Below, in pieces: positions 1-5,590 of a stretch of DNA of 6,055 nt; the first letter of the stretch is position 1, and each line of letters begins with the position of its first letter. The stretch covers positions 1-6,055 of the forward strand of contig CAYIEH010000029.1 in NCBI GenBank assembly GCA_964362385.1, written 5' to 3'. Source of the DNA: CAYIEH01 sp964362385. Its GTDB lineage: Bacteria > Patescibacteriota > Minisyncoccia > UBA6257 > UBA9933. Below the pieces are notes generated by a model. It worked only from the letters and a program-made list of their open reading frames with translations, was not told the origin of the DNA and searched no databases. The position numbers were made by a program, and so were the translations under genes.

Positions 1-1143
1 ATGAATTATGAATAACGCCTTAAATAAAGGTTGTCTATATCTTACCCTCGCTAAAACGTTTATTCCCTTATTCGCGCGAATTAGAGAAGGGATGTTTGGA
101 TTGATAAAACTGACGTCAATTATTTCAATCTCTTTTTTAAACAATTCCGGATTATCTTCGCCTTCGGCCACCACTAAAATATTTTTTTCCAAATCCTTGT
201 CCGCAACATAAAGCGGTTTAAAATTTTTATTCTGCGTTGTTCCGCGTCCAGTCCACGTAAGTCCGCGATTGGCTATGCCAATATGCCGCTGACCAATCGT
301 GTAAAACCAAACGCCGTCGTGAATCCCGACTTTTTCCCCTTTTACATCAATAATATCGCCATTTTTAACGGGCAAATATTGTTTTAAAAAATCTCTGACA
401 TTTACCTGACCCAAAAAGCAGATGCCTTGTGAATCTTTTTTTTCTGCGCTCGGCAATCCGGCTTTTCTGGCGATTTCCCTGACTTCCGTTTTCAAATAAT
501 CGCCTATCGGAAACAAACAATGATTTAACTGCTCCTGCGTTAAAGTCCACAAAAAATAACTTTGGTCTTTGTTTTTGTCTTTGGCTTGATAGAGTGAAAA
601 CAAAGGCGAAGCCAGATTGCTTTGAGGAACATCTCGGAGCCCCGACAGCTTGGTTCCTGAACGCAGTGAAGGATGTCGGGGCGAGAGCGAAGCAATTCCG
701 ACCGCTGGAGTCGGAATATGCTGTTTCCGAAAAGCAATTTGGCTGAGCCGCACATAGTGTCCCGTTGCCACAAAATCCGCGCCCATCTCCAACGCTTTCT
801 TTAAAAATAAGCCGAATTTTATTTCTTTATTGCACATCACATCGGGATTCGGCGTAATTCCCTTTTTATAGCCGTCAATCATATAATCAACCACCAGTTT
901 TTTATAGTCTTTTTCCAGATCAATCACGTAAAAAGGAATGTTCAAAAATTCCGCCGCGCGCCTCGCATCTTCAGCTTCCTTTTTCTGACAGCCGTCAATG
1001 TTATAACCCTTGATAAAAGCGCCGACAACGTCATACTTCCCCGATTTTTTCAATAAAAAAGCCGCGACGCTAGAATCAACTCCACCAGACATCATTACAA
1101 AAACTTTGGGATGGACGCGTCTTTTCAATATTTTATCTGCCAT
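1..1143 (-). CDS. mnmA: tRNA-specific 2-thiouridylase MnmA (3' end beyond window)
   Basis: MnmA activates U34 of tRNA-Lys/Glu/Gln with ATP and transfers sulfur to make 2-thiouridine, in the cytoplasm. The frame is open for 381 codons from ATG at 1143 to the window edge with no stop. Visible motifs are the PP-loop SGGVDSS (residues 19-25), the first catalytic Cys in NPDVMCNKEIKF (C104), TGHYVRL (127-133), DKNKDQSYFLW (189-199), the second catalytic Cys in DSQGICFLG (C242) and YTIGQRHIGIA (281-291). Beyond about residue 305 comes the C-terminal beta-barrel region, ending here at VRYRQPLF. Probably 10-25 residues are missing. Residues about 143-180 are an extra block encoded by a palindromic repeat (see 605-717); without it the loop before DKNKDQ has the usual length. 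No Shine-Dalgarno precedes the ATG, and a promoter lies only 9 bases upstream. Both Cys and the PP-loop are intact, so the enzyme is probably functional. Confidence 0.95.
   Translation of the reverse strand, partial: MADKILKRRVHPKVFVMMSGGVDSSVAAFLLKKSGKYDVVGAFIKGYNIDGCQKKEAEDARRAAEFLNIPFYVIDLEKDYKKLVVDYMIDGYKKGITPNPDVMCNKEIKFGLFLKKALEMGADFVATGHYVRLSQIAFRKQHIPTPAVGIASLSPRHPSLRSGTKLSGLRDVPQSNLASPLFSLYQAKDKNKDQSYFLWTLTQEQLNHCLFPIGDYLKTEVREIARKAGLPSAEKKDSQGICFLGQVNVRDFLKQYLPVKNGDIIDVKGEKVGIHDGVWFYTIGQRHIGIANRGLTWTGRGTTQNKNFKPLYVADKDLEKNILVVAEGEDNPELFKKEIEIIDVSFINPNIPSLIRANKGINVLARVRYRQPLFKALFIIH
605..717. repeat. In-frame palindromic repeat element inside mnmA
   Basis: A stretch of about 113 bases is built from nested inverted repeats. 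ggc/gcc arms close a gaa loop at 605-613. Outer arms attgctt (616-622) and aagcaat (690-696) enclose inner arms ccccgaca (640-647) and tgtcgggg (674-681). A separate hairpin follows, with 8-base arms attccgac (695-702) and gtcggaat (710-717) around a 7-base loop. It encodes about 38 residues (143-180 of MnmA, rich in P, S, L, R and G). These fall in the variable loop between the conserved TGHYVRL and DKNKDQSYF motifs, where no such block is expected. Its exact borders are uncertain. The design resembles Rickettsia palindromic elements, which also insert in frame in genes; kinship with them is not claimed. Confidence 0.75.
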
Positions 1144-1152
1144 AGCAGACAA

Positions 1153-1181
1153 AATATACGACTAAAATCACTTCTTTTCAA
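1153..1181 (-). promoter_or_regulatory. Predicted sigma70-type promoter of mnmA (near-leaderless)
   Basis: On the minus strand, -35 TTGAAA (1181-1176) is followed by a 17-base spacer and -10 TATATT (1158-1153). Each box matches the consensus at 5 of 6 positions. Only 9 bases separate the -10 box from the mnmA ATG, so the predicted start (about G1146) leaves a 5' leader of roughly 0-3 bases. This agrees with the absence of a Shine-Dalgarno sequence. Confidence 0.6.
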
Positions 1182-1263
1182 GCTCGGTTTTTTCTTTGGG
1201 ATGTTCAATGATAATCGGCGCTTCAATATTATTGCGCCAATAATTTAATCGTTCCGCCGGCGC
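1168..1263 (-). other. Short +1-frame open stretch overlapping the pilin 3' end (possible displaced C-terminus)
   Basis: In the frame shifted by +1 relative to the pilin gene, 31 codons are open between TGA at 1266-1264 and TGA at 1170-1168. They have no ATG, GTG or TTG start. The encoded peptide (containing ERLNYWRNN and EAPIIIEHPKEKTELEKK) looks protein-like, with a charged Lys/Glu tail, and fills most of the space between the pilin stop and mnmA. It could be an older C-terminus of the pilin separated by an indel, a frameshift product, the remnant of a lost gene, or chance. It is not called as an independent gene. Confidence 0.3.
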
Positions 1264-2023
1264 TCATATCGACATTGCCGTCGTCATTGTAATAAACGGC
1301 TGTCGGACAAGTGGAGGTTGAATCCGTAGGATACGTTTTGCCTCCGCTCCAGTTCGTCTGGACGCACACTTTATTTCTCCATCTCATCGCGTATTCGCTT
1401 GAAGAAATCGATTCTCCGTCCGACCAGTTGACGCTGACGGTGATTTTTTGCGTTGACGGGTCGTCGGAATTTCCGCCGGCGCAGGGCGAAACGCCGGAGA
1501 TATTTCTCGTAGTGTTGTCGCGGCAAACGTTGTTAATGGTGAAATAACGGGTGTAATCAAGATTATTAATCGTAATCGCCTCGGTCCCCGAAGCAAAAAC
1601 CCACTTCCCGTTCGATTGGCTTGGATAATAATGATTGGAATCGCCCTTGCTCGCGCTGGCGTCGCCGGTTCCGTCGGGCGGCCTATAAACATCAAGCCAT
1701 CGCTCGGCCGCCACATTTCTGACCGATTCAAAAATTTCTTCCGATAATCCAAGAGCGACGTTTTTTTTGTTCGCAGTTTCACTGCTTCTCATACTGACGA
1801 GGATCATCTGCGCGCTGATTGTTCCGATAATCGCCATTGCCGAAACAACGACCAGAATTTCCAACAATAATTGGCCGCCCTGTTTATGAGAATTTAGAAT
1901 ATAGAATTTAGAATATAGGGATTTAATTAAACCGCCGAACATTTTATAAACCAGCGTCGCTAAATCGGCAGCTTTCTGCCAAACCTTTAAATCTTTGAAG
2001 GATTTTAATTTATTATTTTCCAT
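1229..2023 (-). CDS. Type IV pilin-like protein with S23-like N-terminal extension
   Basis: A 264-residue prepilin-like protein. The processing site is KQGG|QLLLE: Gly50 at -1, Gln51 at +1, Glu55 at +5, followed by a hydrophobic helix (about 51-77) that would anchor it in the membrane before assembly. The body is Ser/Thr/Asn-rich, as in minor pilins, with four Cys (167, 181, 220, 239) that could form two disulfides. The N-terminus is odd. Residues 1-29 (with SFKDLKVWQKA and LVYKMF) match the start of the four helix bundle/S23-like family rather than any pilin leader, and residues 35-45 are encoded by a heptamer repeat. The predicted leader is thus 50 residues. The start at 2023 is favoured by AGGAG three bases upstream; ATG at 1942 (residue 28) would give a 23-residue leader but has no ribosome binding site. 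It is last in the pil cluster, 34 bases after the GspH-like gene. Its exact role (major or minor subunit) cannot be told. Confidence 0.8.
   Translation of the reverse strand: MENNKLKSFKDLKVWQKAADLATLVYKMFGGLIKSLYSKFYILNSHKQGGQLLLEILVVVSAMAIIGTISAQMILVSMRSSETANKKNVALGLSEEIFESVRNVAAERWLDVYRPPDGTGDASASKGDSNHYYPSQSNGKWVFASGTEAITINNLDYTRYFTINNVCRDNTTRNISGVSPCAGGNSDDPSTQKITVSVNWSDGESISSSEYAMRWRNKVCVQTNWSGGKTYPTDSTSTCPTAVYYNDDGNVDMSAGGTIKLLAQ
1889..1919. repeat. Heptamer repeat array, inner arm (inside pilin leader)
   Basis: On the plus strand this is ag followed by four 7-base units alternating aatttag, aatatag, aatttag, aatatag, then g. It encodes residues 35-45 of the pilin-like protein in its pre-cleavage leader. 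It is in inverted orientation to the array at 2029-2059, matching its reverse complement at 26 of 31 positions. Confidence 0.8.
1937..2023 (-). pseudogene. Truncated four helix bundle (S23-like) protein fragment, fused to pilin
   Basis: The first 29 codons of the 1229-2023 gene encode a sequence with SFKDLKVWQKA, then A-D-L and LVYKMF. This fits the opening helix of the four helix bundle proteins related to the 23S rRNA intervening-sequence ('S23') protein, usually about 115-130 residues. The rest of that family (second to fourth helices, with conserved Arg-Arg and IAEG motifs) is absent, and the frame runs directly into the pilin leader. The family match is from memory of its N-terminal pattern, not from a search. 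The fragment lies exactly between the inverted heptamer arrays. Confidence 0.65.
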
Positions 2024-2026
2024 TTT

Positions 2027-2031
2027 CTCCT
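2027..2031 (-). promoter_or_regulatory. Shine-Dalgarno AGGAG for the pilin start at 2023
   Basis: AGGAG ends three bases before ATG at 2023. It is the only clear Shine-Dalgarno ahead of a gene in this window, although the spacing is short. Its first bases belong to the last heptamer of the repeat at 2029-2059, so the repeat boundary supplies the ribosome binding site. Confidence 0.5.
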
Positions 2032-2059
2032 AAATTCTATCTTCTAAATCCTAAATTCT
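2029..2059. repeat. Heptamer repeat array, outer arm (between the two pilin genes)
   Basis: Read on the minus strand this is ag followed by aatttag, gatttag, aagatag, aatttag, then g. It fills most of the 34-base gap between the GspH-like gene and the pilin start. It pairs with the array at 1889-1919 as an inverted repeat around a 109-base segment carrying the S23-like fragment. Confidence 0.8.
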
Positions 2060-2531
2060 AATATATCGTTCCTATCGGCGTTATCGTTATTGTTTTAACT
2101 TCCTCTTCAGACGAAGAAATGCCGATAGTGGTAGTTGCCGTTGTTGTCCCGTTGATTTTACCGAAAATAACCGTTGAGGAAGATAAATTCGCCGGACTGG
2201 TGAAATAAATCGCGCCCGGCAGATAGTCTGTTTCGTCTATTGTCGTTGACGCGCTTGAATAATCCGCTGGCGTGGAAAATATCTCATAATAATCTTCATT
2301 GCCGTTGATAAAATGAACGCCCCATTTCAAACCGTTTTCACCGGCCATTGATTTTGCCCGGGCGTCTTTCAAATCGCTAATAATATTTTTGGCAACCAAA
2401 CCGATTTCCGCGCTTTTGATGAAACTGCGGTAAAAACCCGCGCCCGCAACCGCTAAAACGCTTAAAATGGCGATAACAATAAGAACCTCCAATAAAGAAA
2501 ATCCGGACGCTTGGCATTTGATTTTTGACAT
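2058..2531 (-). CDS. GspH/FimT-like minor pilin (prepilin)
   Basis: A 157-residue prepilin-like protein with a class III leader of ten residues: Gly10 at -1, Phe11 at +1, Glu15 at +5 in GFSLLEVLIVIAILSVLAV, then a single membrane helix (about 11-34). The following helix (ISDLKDARAKSMA) and the beta-rich tail with KWGVHFI, IYF, VIFGKI and TITITPIGTI fit the GspH/FimT pattern of minor pseudopilins, which prime or cap the filament. The region 115-135 is Thr/Ser-rich. ATG at 2531 is chosen because it gives a normal short leader. A TTG in frame at 2546 would overlap the end of pilC and add five residues. No Shine-Dalgarno is seen; 7 bases separate it from the pilC stop, suggesting translational coupling. 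Confidence 0.85.
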   Translation of the reverse strand: MSKIKCQASGFSLLEVLIVIAILSVLAVAGAGFYRSFIKSAEIGLVAKNIISDLKDARAKSMAGENGLKWGVHFINGNEDYYEIFSTPADYSSASTTIDETDYLPGAIYFTSPANLSSSTVIFGKINGTTTATTTIGISSSEEEVKTITITPIGTIY

Positions 2532-2538
2532 TTGTTTA

Positions 2539-3753
2539 TTAAACAAACTTTCCCACTAATTGATATATCGGGAGCAGAATTGAAAGAGCGATTGTGCCGA
2601 TAATAAGTCCCATAAACAAAAGAAGAATCGGCTCTATAAAGGTCGTTAAATCTTTGAGAGTATGGTCCACTTCTTCATCGTAAAAATCGGAAAAAGTTTT
2701 CAGAACTTTTTCGAGCGTGCCCGTCTTTTCTCCGACAGCCATCATACTTATAAGAAGCCTCGGGAATAATTCCGAATGTTCGCCAAATGCCCTGGAAAGC
2801 GCGATGCCGTTTCTGACTTGTTCCGATGAAGATAAAATCGCTTTTTTATAAGTTTCGTTGCCTACCGCGTCCGCGGAAAATCCCAACGCTTCAATAATCG
2901 TCGTCCCGCTTGAAACCAAGCTGCCCAAAGTTCTCGTCAGCCGCACCAATGCCACTTTTTTCACTAAATTGCGGGCTACCGGAATTCTCAATAAAATTTT
3001 CAAGAATACTCTGCGGCCCATGCTTGTCGTCCGGAAATACGCGAAGAACCACACCAAAGCAACGATTACTATAATGTCCAAAAAATAACTGTAAGTCAGA
3101 ATATTGCTTATGGCGATAAGCGCCTTAGTTATGAAAGGAAGCTCTGTCTTACTCATCTTAAAAGATTTTGCCAGCCGCGGAATGACGAAGGTTAAAAGCA
3201 TAATCACGACGGCGACGCTCGCTGTCAACAACACTATCGGATACGCCAAAGCTGATTTCACTTTTCTCGTTAAATTATATTCTTTGCTCAAGTGCTGCGC
3301 CAATTCATCAAGCGTGGACTCAAGCCGCCCCGATGCTTCGCCGGCCCTGACTAAACCCACAAAAACCGGAGGGAAATATTTTTTGTAATAAGCGAAAGTT
3401 GTGGAAAGCGCCTGACCGTTTTGAAGATTAAACTTCGCCTGATTTAAAATTTTCTTGATTATGTTTTTTGTGGCGTCGCTGATTAAAACATCCAGCGCTT
3501 CTATGATATTCAATCCGGCTTTAATGGCAGCCGCCAAATTGCGCACTAAAAGAACGCGGTCGATCGGCTTTACTCTCTCAAACAAACTTAAAGACAAAAT
3601 CTGAATTCCCTTTTCCTCGCCTTCCTTTTCAATGGAAACGGGAATCAGCTCTTTTTTTTCAAGATATTCTATGACTGCTCCCCGAGTTTCGGCTTCTATT
3701 TTTCCTTTTATGACAACGCCTTCCTTATCCGAGGCCTCGTAAATATAAAGCAT
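2539..3753 (-). CDS. pilC: Type IV pilus inner-membrane platform protein PilC
   Basis: A 404-residue protein of the GspF/PilC family, the usual full length. It is the membrane platform that couples the cytoplasmic assembly ATPase to pilin insertion. Two related T2SSF domains are visible (about 65-188 and 268-392), each with its signature (VRAGEASGRLE near 135-145 and AVGEKTGTLE near 339-348). Three membrane helices are predicted at about 171-193, 222-240 and 373-396. The N-terminal ~60 residues (YEASDKEGVVIKGKIEA) are the typical small PilC N-domain. It follows pilB after an 11-base gap without a visible ribosome binding site and is 7 bases from the minor pilin gene, so it is almost certainly co-transcribed. 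Nothing suggests damage. Confidence 0.96.
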   Translation of the reverse strand: MLYIYEASDKEGVVIKGKIEAETRGAVIEYLEKKELIPVSIEKEGEEKGIQILSLSLFERVKPIDRVLLVRNLAAAIKAGLNIIEALDVLISDATKNIIKKILNQAKFNLQNGQALSTTFAYYKKYFPPVFVGLVRAGEASGRLESTLDELAQHLSKEYNLTRKVKSALAYPIVLLTASVAVVIMLLTFVIPRLAKSFKMSKTELPFITKALIAISNILTYSYFLDIIVIVALVWFFAYFRTTSMGRRVFLKILLRIPVARNLVKKVALVRLTRTLGSLVSSGTTIIEALGFSADAVGNETYKKAILSSSEQVRNGIALSRAFGEHSELFPRLLISMMAVGEKTGTLEKVLKTFSDFYDEEVDHTLKDLTTFIEPILLLFMGLIIGTIALSILLPIYQLVGKFV

Positions 3754-3764
3754 AATGATTGTGT

Positions 3765-5480
3765 TTATTCCCTGACTACTCTGATAACTTCTTCTATTGT
3801 CGTAATCCCTTTCTCGACTTTTTGAAGTCCGTCTTCAAACATCGTTTCCATTCCTTCTTTAATCGCCTGCTTTCTGATTTCGCCGACTGGCACGAGTTTA
3901 AGCAAAAGATTTCTGACGGCATCGCTTACCTTAAACGCTTCGTATATGCCGATTTGTCCGCGAAAACCGGAATTGTTGCAAACCTTGCATCCCTTTCCCC
4001 TGAATAATCTTTCAGGAACGTCTTTAAATGAAACGGAGGTGTCAGGCACCAAGGACAGTTGAGCCGATATAAGTTTTTTGATTTCCGGCGTAATCGGATA
4101 CGACTCTATGCAGGAAGTGCAAATTCTTCTCACCAAACGCTGGGCAATGATCAAATTGACGGTCGAAGAAAGCAGAAACGCCGCGGCGCCCATATCAAGA
4201 AGCCGAGGCAAGGCGCTCGGTGCGTCGTTGGTATGCAAAGACGACAAAACCAAATGACCGGTCAGCGCGGAATGCACGGCAATATCAACGGTTTCATTGT
4301 CGCGAATTTCGCCGACCATAATGATGTCCGGATTCTGACGCAACAAACTCCGCAAGCCGTTGGCGAAAGTGATGCCCGCTTTGACGTTCACCTGCGTCTG
4401 ATTGATACGCGGCACTTCGTACTCTATCGGGTCCTCGATGGTGGTGATGTTGACTTTAGGCGTGTTTAAAATATGCAAAATGGCGTAAAGAGTCGTGGTT
4501 TTTCCGTGTCCCGTGGGACCGGTCACCAAAATCATTCCGTGCGGTTTTTTTATTTCTTCATAAACGATTTTAACCGCTTTTGAAGAAAGACCGAGCTCTT
4601 CCAAAGTCAACGGCCGCGCCGAACTTTTAAGCAAACGCATTTCCACTTTTTCGCCGTGGAAAACCGGCATCACGTTGACGCGAATATCTATATTGGCGCC
4701 TTCCATTTCAAATCTGAAACGGCCGTCCTGCGGAACGCGATGTTCGTCTATTAAAAGATTGGCGAGAACTTTCACTCTGGCGACCAAAATGGGCGCGATG
4801 ACTTTCGGCAAACCCAAAACTTCCTGCATAATTCCGTCAATGCGAAATCTCACAAGAACTTCCTTGTTAAGCGGTTCAAAATGAATGTCCGAAGCGCCCA
4901 AAGAAATCGCATGCTCGATAATGCTGTCCAGAATCGTTATAATCGGCACGGCTTCCGCCATTTTCGCCAAATTCGGCTCGCCGACAACCGAAAAAGATTT
5001 CTCGATGTTTTCACTGATGATTTTATTAAATTCCTCCCCTATTTTTTTCTTGTATTGTTTCAGGCCGAATCTCAAACTGGTCAACGTCGTCAAATGCGGC
5101 TCTATCCAGACATTTAATTTCGCCCGCAGAAATTCGACGGTATCGTAATCCAAAGGGTCGAGCATTGCCAATTTGGCAACGCCTTTACCTTTATCGTATT
5201 CAAAAAGAATGACATTTTTGGTTTTGGCGTACGCTTCGGGAATAAGTTCCAAAATTTCCGAAGAAATGGTGATTTTTTTCAGGTCAACGATTTTCGCGCC
5301 GAAATACGGCTCCAAAAGTTCAGCCAGATAGTCCTCCGGCACAATGCCGCGGCCGATTAAAACGTCGGTCATCGTCTGACCCGACCTTAAAGATTCGTCT
5401 TTCACCGACTGAAAAACTTTCTCGTCAACCAAGCCGGATTTTTCAACAATCGCCTTTAATTTTTGTTCAGTGATGTGCAT
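3765..5480 (-). CDS. pilB: Type IV pilus assembly ATPase PilB
   Basis: A 571-residue GspE/PilB-family hexameric ATPase that powers pilin polymerisation at the inner face of the membrane. An N-terminal MshEN/T2SSE-N type domain (about 1-145) precedes the ATPase core (about 170-560). Visible motifs are SDIHFEP (197-203), Walker A GPTGHGKT (321-328), Asp box TTIEDPIEYEV (346-356), Walker B DIIMVGEIRD (385-394), His box ALTGHLVLSSLHTNDA (405-420) and a tetracysteine zinc site (C454, C457, C498, C501). The Walker A has His where Ser is commonest (GPTGSGKT), which should not stop nucleotide binding. The N-domain lacks the Arg and Gln of the RLGxxL...LxxQ c-di-GMP-binding pattern, so it probably does not sense c-di-GMP. 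Its presence with pilC and pilins, plus the zinc site, favours PilB over the retraction ATPase PilT. A promoter and stem-loop lie just upstream; no Shine-Dalgarno is evident. Confidence 0.96.
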   Translation of the reverse strand: MHITEQKLKAIVEKSGLVDEKVFQSVKDESLRSGQTMTDVLIGRGIVPEDYLAELLEPYFGAKIVDLKKITISSEILELIPEAYAKTKNVILFEYDKGKGVAKLAMLDPLDYDTVEFLRAKLNVWIEPHLTTLTSLRFGLKQYKKKIGEEFNKIISENIEKSFSVVGEPNLAKMAEAVPIITILDSIIEHAISLGASDIHFEPLNKEVLVRFRIDGIMQEVLGLPKVIAPILVARVKVLANLLIDEHRVPQDGRFRFEMEGANIDIRVNVMPVFHGEKVEMRLLKSSARPLTLEELGLSSKAVKIVYEEIKKPHGMILVTGPTGHGKTTTLYAILHILNTPKVNITTIEDPIEYEVPRINQTQVNVKAGITFANGLRSLLRQNPDIIMVGEIRDNETVDIAVHSALTGHLVLSSLHTNDAPSALPRLLDMGAAAFLLSSTVNLIIAQRLVRRICTSCIESYPITPEIKKLISAQLSLVPDTSVSFKDVPERLFRGKGCKVCNNSGFRGQIGIYEAFKVSDAVRNLLLKLVPVGEIRKQAIKEGMETMFEDGLQKVEKGITTIEEVIRVVRE

Positions 5481-5507
5481 GCCAAATTTATTAAAATTTT
5501 ACGAGCG

Positions 5508-5555
5508 ATTGGTAAATAAATTTTGTTCGCCTACGGCTCCAAAATTTATACCAAT
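5508..5555. repeat. Long imperfect inverted repeat in the pilB leader
   Basis: The left arm 5508-5525 (attggtaaataaattttg) and right arm 5540-5555 (caaaatttataccaat) are complementary over 16 pairs except for two extra bases in the left arm. They enclose the 14-base loop ttcgcctacggctc. The loop is GC-rich, in contrast to its AT-rich arms. It would form a stem-loop at the very 5' end of the predicted pilB transcript. On the minus strand no U-run follows, so it is not a typical terminator. Confidence 0.7.
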
Positions 5556-5561
5556 ACCTTT

Positions 5562-5590
5562 ATTATATCCTATATTCTTAAAACTCCCAA
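5562..5590 (-). promoter_or_regulatory. Predicted sigma70-type promoter of the pilB-pilC-pilin cluster
   Basis: On the minus strand, -35 TTGGGA (5590-5585), a 17-base spacer and a perfect -10 TATAAT (5567-5562). It overlaps the stop codon (5572-5570) and last codons of the preceding gene. The predicted start is about A5555, the outermost base of the inverted repeat at 5508-5555, giving a 75-base leader to the pilB ATG. Confidence 0.65.

Noticed and set aside
365..773. Two short minus-strand open frames here suggested that mnmA might be frameshifted or broken.
   Set aside because: Reading straight from ATG 1143 gives one uninterrupted MnmA frame to the window edge with all motifs in order; the short frames are shadows in other phases.
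1889..2059. Heptamer arrays considered as a CRISPR array or tRNA-like element.
   Set aside because: The units are 7 bases long with no spacers, and the two arrays are inverted with a coding fragment between them.
2532..2546. TTG at 2546 as the start of the GspH-like pilin.
   Set aside because: It overlaps the pilC stop, and ATG at 2531 gives a typical ten-residue prepilin leader; neither has a clear ribosome binding site, so this stays a preference.
4059..5148. Several plus-strand open frames of 70-136 codons opposite pilB.
   Set aside because: They lie antisense to the well-supported pilB, have no recognisable domains, and are typical shadow frames.
3765..5480. Assignment of the ATPase as PilT or a type II secretion GspE.
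   Set aside because: The N-domain and tetracysteine zinc site exclude PilT, and the neighbours are a minimal pil set with no type II secretion outer-membrane genes; GspE and PilB are hard to separate by sequence alone.
5508..5555. Stem-loop considered as an intrinsic terminator of the peptidase-like gene.
   Set aside because: On the minus strand no U-run follows the stem, the arms are AT-rich, and a strong promoter lies just before it, so it belongs to the start of the next transcript.
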